Shown here: positions 21,424 through 24,020 of the stretch, one piece after another
Numbering within the stretch: position 1 is the stretch's first letter
Layout of the letters: every line of letters begins with the position of its first letter
Assembly (NCBI GenBank): GCA_937897585.1
Contig: CALCNY010000125.1
Span: forward strand, 1 to 24,020
From: an uncultured Chitinophagaceae bacterium
GTDB taxonomy: Bacteria > Bacteroidota > Bacteroidia > Chitinophagales > Chitinophagaceae
Length of the DNA: 24,020 nt
Reading direction: 5' to 3'
Program-made: the position numbers and the translations under genes
Notes under the pieces: generated by a model
Database searches by the model: none
What the model was told of the DNA's origin: nothing
Seen by the model: only the letters and a program-made list of their open reading frames with translations

Positions 21424-21843
21424 ATGAGGAAAATATTTTTACTTATTTTATGCCTTGTCATCATTAGCACTTTTTTAGGATGCGATTGTTTTACATCTTG
21501 TTATATTTCTCCTCAATTTACCATCGTGGATAAAAACACTATGGAAGATTTAATCACCGGCCCCAATCCAAGATATTTCAAAGATTCATTGATGCAGAAA
21601 AGACCATCTGATAGTTTGTTTTTTCCGATAACTGATACTTTCAACAATCAATTGAGGTTGGGATTTAACGATACAGTTTTATTAAAGTTGAATAATACAG
21701 ACATTGATACTGTTGTTGTGTATTACACAAAAAGTAAAGGCGACAGAAGGTGTTGTGGTGGCGTGTTCCTAGAACCCCAGACGGTTTTTTATAATGGCGT
21801 CGCTTGTGGTTATCATGGAAATATTTTCTTGTTTGAAAAATAA
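21424..21843 (+). CDS. Hypothetical lipoprotein
   Basis: Unrecognised protein of 139 residues. The N-terminus (MRKIFLLILCLVIISTFLGC) is a lipoprotein signal peptide with the lipobox STFLGC; the acylated Cys would be C20. The mature part is cysteine-rich for its size (CDCFTSC near the start, RRCCGG and ACGYHG near the end). That suggests metal binding or disulfides, but no domain is recognised. A clear promoter box precedes it, and a second exported protein gene follows nine bases after its stop, so the two are probably coexpressed. The predicted place is the outer-membrane inner face or the periplasm. Confidence 0.7.
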   Translation: MRKIFLLILCLVIISTFLGCDCFTSCYISPQFTIVDKNTMEDLITGPNPRYFKDSLMQKRPSDSLFFPITDTFNNQLRLGFNDTVLLKLNNTDIDTVVVYYTKSKGDRRCCGGVFLEPQTVFYNGVACGYHGNIFLFEK

Positions 21844-21852
21844 AAATTGAAA

Positions 21853-22362
21853 ATGAAAAATTCATTTCTACTTGTACTTCTGCTTTTTACTTTGCTTTTT
21901 TCCAAAGCTCAATCAAACTTTAAGCCCAACACGGCTTATGTCCAATTCCTTGGTAATGGCATCGTCTTATCCGCTAATTACGAACGACAATTATTTAAAA
22001 AACCTGGATTAGGTATTCATGCAGGAATAGGTATTTGTGGCGAGGCTGGTTTTTACTGGAACGGCACTTCTCGTGTAACCATACCTGTTGGGTTTAATTA
22101 TTTGTTGCCATTAAAAAACAAAAACAAGTTTGTTGATTTCGGATTGGGGGCAACTTATGCTAAATCGGATATGCAGGTGTATATGTTGGTAGAACATCGA
22201 AATCCTAATTATGTAAATACACATTACTGGAGTGTGGTTCCTTCAATATCTAAGAGAATTGCAACAAGAAAACATATGATGTACCGATATGGATTTTCTC
22301 CTGTCATCAATCAATATGGATTTATTCCGTTTATTGAATTTGCAATGGGAAAAAGCTTTTAA
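21853..22362 (+). CDS. Hypothetical outer-membrane beta-barrel-like protein
   Basis: Exported protein of 169 residues with a signal peptide (MKNSFLLVLLLFTLLFSKAQ, cut probably after AQ). The mature part alternates glycine- and aromatic-rich strands (GNGIVLSANYERQLF, GIHAGIGICGEAGFYW, FVDFGLGATYAKSD) and ends in an aromatic residue (FAMGKSF), which fits a small outer-membrane barrel. The start at 21853 is preferred over the TTG at 21847. It follows the lipoprotein gene by nine bases and meets the acyltransferase gene stop to stop with no gap. No characterised family is recognised. Confidence 0.65.
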   Translation: MKNSFLLVLLLFTLLFSKAQSNFKPNTAYVQFLGNGIVLSANYERQLFKKPGLGIHAGIGICGEAGFYWNGTSRVTIPVGFNYLLPLKNKNKFVDFGLGATYAKSDMQVYMLVEHRNPNYVNTHYWSVVPSISKRIATRKHMMYRYGFSPVINQYGFIPFIEFAMGKSF

Positions 22363-23322
22363 TTAAAATTGTTTTCTTAACTGTGTATAGCTCCAAGCTA
22401 ACAAGGGTAGTGTTATAAATGTGAGTAACCAATACCAACTTCCCAACCATAAATACAAAGCGGCTGAGATTGCTGTTAGATAAATTGGATAAAGCAAAAA
22501 CAAAAGACCTACAAGTATTGAATCATAATGGTCACTTTTGCCGGCTTTTTTTCTGGTGAAATTTTCTATAGGTTTATAAATAGGAGCATGAACCCATTTT
22601 CCAATTAATGCAGGTAATAAAAGTGATTTCTTTTTTACAGGATGATGTTTGATTTCAAAAGTGGATTTCAATTTTTCTTTGTCATGTTCTTCAATTACTT
22701 CTACCAATGGAATCAACTCATTTTTTAATTTTTCATTGAAAGCTTTGATGCCATTGCCGTCCATATTTTGGTAATCGAATTCATCTTTTCCAAATGGTTT
22801 TCCGAAATTGAGATGAACGTTTTTACCGTATGACTTGAATGAATGGTAATTGATGCCAACAGGTAAGATGGTGAGATCAATTCCTTCCTGCCAGCTGCTA
22901 AAAGCCAGTCGTGCTGTGCCTTTTTTTAAAGAACGTAGTTTCCATTCATTAATACAAAGCCCTTCACTAAATATAAGTACGATGCCATTTTTCCTGAAAA
23001 TATCTCTGCATTTGGCAAATGTATCGTAGTTGCTGTTTAGGTTTTCAGCACCTTCACTGAGTCTATAAACAGGCAATATATTTATGGCGTAAAGAATCCT
23101 CGAAACGAATTTATTTTTGAAAGAATCACCCCTTGCTAAAGAGTAAACCGGCCGTTTAAAAATCGTCGCTAATATAATCGCATCCAGAAAAGAATTTGGA
23201 TGGTTGCAAGCCAGTAAAAGTGGTCCGGAATGAGACAGTAATTTTTTATCGCTGATTTGCAATTTCCTGCAGTAAATACGCAACGCTAGTTTTGATGGAT
23301 ATTTAAGAATGTCGAATAACAA
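22363..23322 (-). CDS. 1-acylglycerol-3-phosphate O-acyltransferase-like (PlsC/LPLAT) protein
   Basis: Membrane-associated acyltransferase of 319 residues in the LPLAT superfamily. The catalytic motif is NHPNSFLD with H41 and D47: five residues between His and Asp, as in other Bacteroidota members with NHxNxxxD, rather than the classic HX4D. The second motif appears as FSEG (118-121) in place of FPEG, and LPVGINY matches the fourth block. Two hydrophobic segments near the C-terminus (about 267-310) anchor it. The likely role is acyl transfer to a lysophospholipid or a related lipid; the true acceptor is not determined. It starts 10 bases after yqgE, so they share a transcript. Its stop abuts the stop of the convergent barrel gene. 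Confidence 0.82.
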   Translation of the reverse strand: MLFDILKYPSKLALRIYCRKLQISDKKLLSHSGPLLLACNHPNSFLDAIILATIFKRPVYSLARGDSFKNKFVSRILYAINILPVYRLSEGAENLNSNYDTFAKCRDIFRKNGIVLIFSEGLCINEWKLRSLKKGTARLAFSSWQEGIDLTILPVGINYHSFKSYGKNVHLNFGKPFGKDEFDYQNMDGNGIKAFNEKLKNELIPLVEVIEEHDKEKLKSTFEIKHHPVKKKSLLLPALIGKWVHAPIYKPIENFTRKKAGKSDHYDSILVGLLFLLYPIYLTAISAALYLWLGSWYWLLTFITLPLLAWSYTQLRKQF

Positions 23323-23332
23323 TGTTGAAGGT

Positions 23333-23884
23333 TTAATTAAGTTGAGGATCTATAGGGTAATTGGCCAGTTGTTCAAATTCTCCGCCTAGATTGATGACGG
23401 ATTGTTTCCAGATTTGATTAATCGGTACATCAAAAATTAGTTTTCGTTTAACCTCAGACGTTATCCATGTCTTTTCTTCAATTTCATTTTGTAGTTGTCC
23501 TGCCGACCAGCCGCTATATCCGATAAAGAATTTGATTTTATGAATATCAATGGCTCCCGAAATGATGAGTGTTTTAATGGTTTCAAAATCACCACCCCAA
23601 GCAAGGTTTTCATCAAGTTGTTGGCAATCTGGAACCAAATCAGGGTATTGATGTAAAAAATGTATGGTATCCAACGCCACAGGCCCACCAACATAAACAG
23701 GAATTTCAAATGATTCAAACCCACTGACCAGGTTATTCAAAGTGAAATCAAATAATTTATTCATTACCAATCCAAAACTGCCTTCATCATTATGGCTGCA
23801 TAAATAAATAACAGAACGAATGAAGTTGTCATCTTTCAAGAAAGGATCTGCGATAAGTAAAGTATTCTCTTTCGGCTGAATCAT
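23333..23884 (-). CDS. YqgE/AlgH family protein
   Basis: Cytosolic protein of 183 residues in the UPF0301 (YqgE/AlgH, formerly DUF179) family. Marks: the LLIADPFLKDDNFIRSVIYLC opening, DEGSFGLVMNKL, VYVGGPVALDTIHFLH, and FFIGYSGWSAGQLQNEI, all in the standard order. The family is linked by genetics to alginate regulation in Pseudomonas, but its biochemical activity is unknown. The gene lies 10 bases upstream of the acyltransferase and is probably cotranscribed with it. Its leader, towards the window edge, contains a potential folded region. Confidence 0.9.
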   Translation of the reverse strand: MIQPKENTLLIADPFLKDDNFIRSVIYLCSHNDEGSFGLVMNKLFDFTLNNLVSGFESFEIPVYVGGPVALDTIHFLHQYPDLVPDCQQLDENLAWGGDFETIKTLIISGAIDIHKIKFFIGYSGWSAGQLQNEIEEKTWITSEVKRKLIFDVPINQIWKQSVINLGGEFEQLANYPIDPQLN

Positions 23885-23930
23885 TATTCAAAATTACCAT
23901 TAATCAGCTTCTATTTTTAATTTAGAGCTA

Positions 23931-24013
23931 TGGTCCATGTGTTTAAATGAAGAAGCGGCAGCAGGGCTTCCCTTAGGTACGAACAGGTTCAATCACAATT
24001 TAAATGCAGACCA
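23931..24013. other. Possible structured RNA region at the window edge
   Basis: TGGTC (23931-23935) pairs with GACCA (24009-24013), and TTTAAA (23942-23947) with TTTAAA (23999-24004), enclosing AGGGCTTCCCT and GAACAGGTTC. There is no open reading frame of useful length. Superficial likeness to pieces of TPP riboswitch or SRP RNA was not convincing. The region is cut by the window end. Confidence 0.2.
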
Positions 24014-24020
24014 GGGGCCC

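Noticed and set aside
23931..24013. TPP riboswitch or SRP RNA at the right edge
   Set aside because: On the minus strand TTGAACCTG recalls TPP and ACCTAAGGGAAGC recalls the SRP loop, but the other conserved segments of either family are missing.

Overview
The window comes from an AT-rich member of the Bacteroidota, probably a Chitinophagales/Chitinophagaceae relative. Three things point there. Several families are largely confined to the phylum or typical of it: DUF3098, DUF3078, DUF3108, an atpD-atpC pair detached from the rest of the ATP synthase operon, and a short epsilon subunit. Several intergenic regions contain promoter-like TAnnTTTG boxes, the -7 consensus of this phylum. The gene order ftsX - DUF3098 - uppP is also characteristic. 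No rRNA, tRNA, CRISPR array or complete insertion sequence was seen.

Layout. 1-4.5 kb: a D-2-hydroxyacid dehydrogenase cut by the window edge, greA, a HIT-family hydrolase, convergent ruvC, then a membrane flippase-like protein coupled to a DUF3108 protein. 4.5-8.9 kb: a minus-strand cluster ftsX > DUF3098 > uppP > UMF1-type MFS transporter > metallo-beta-lactamase-fold hydrolase. 9.1-14.6 kb: leuS and dxs on the plus strand. 14.8-18.0 kb: a pirin gene and the mscL > DUF3078 > scpA cluster on the minus strand. 18.1-22.4 kb: an EamA transporter, atpD-atpC and a small lipoprotein/outer-membrane protein pair. 22.4-23.9 kb: yqgE > acyltransferase on the minus strand. Most genes are housekeeping: translation and tRNA charging, cell-envelope lipid carrier recycling, isoprenoid synthesis, division and chromosome segregation, ATP synthesis.

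The standout is inside leuS. A 450-bp segment (10053-10502, exactly 150 codons) with near-perfect 23-bp terminal inverted repeats and a hairpin at each end is inserted in frame at the entry of the CP1 editing domain. It encodes an apparently complete DUF559 (PD-(D/E)XK/Vsr-like) endonuclease domain. Both halves of LeuRS continue normally on either side, with HIGH, KMSKS and the editing threonine motif intact. Removing the insert leaves about 918 residues, the usual size for the family. A decayed copy of one element end lies just downstream of leuS. This looks like a selfish, possibly homing, endonuclease element that lives inside a protein without being an intein.

The intergenic DNA is rich in repeats: a C5/G5 hairpin starting within 2 bases of the stop codons of leuS, dxs and scpA; a GTTGGTC hairpin module in opposite orientation on both sides of the pirin gene; GTTCAA/TTGAAC inverted repeats at three places; a 16-mer shared upstream of three genes; a seven-tract G-quadruplex-like stretch; and a 15-bp tandem repeat ending in its own inverted copy. 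Several strong terminator hairpins lie only a few bases upstream of start codons (uppP, scpA) or in a probable leader (greA), which suggests attenuation or readthrough control.
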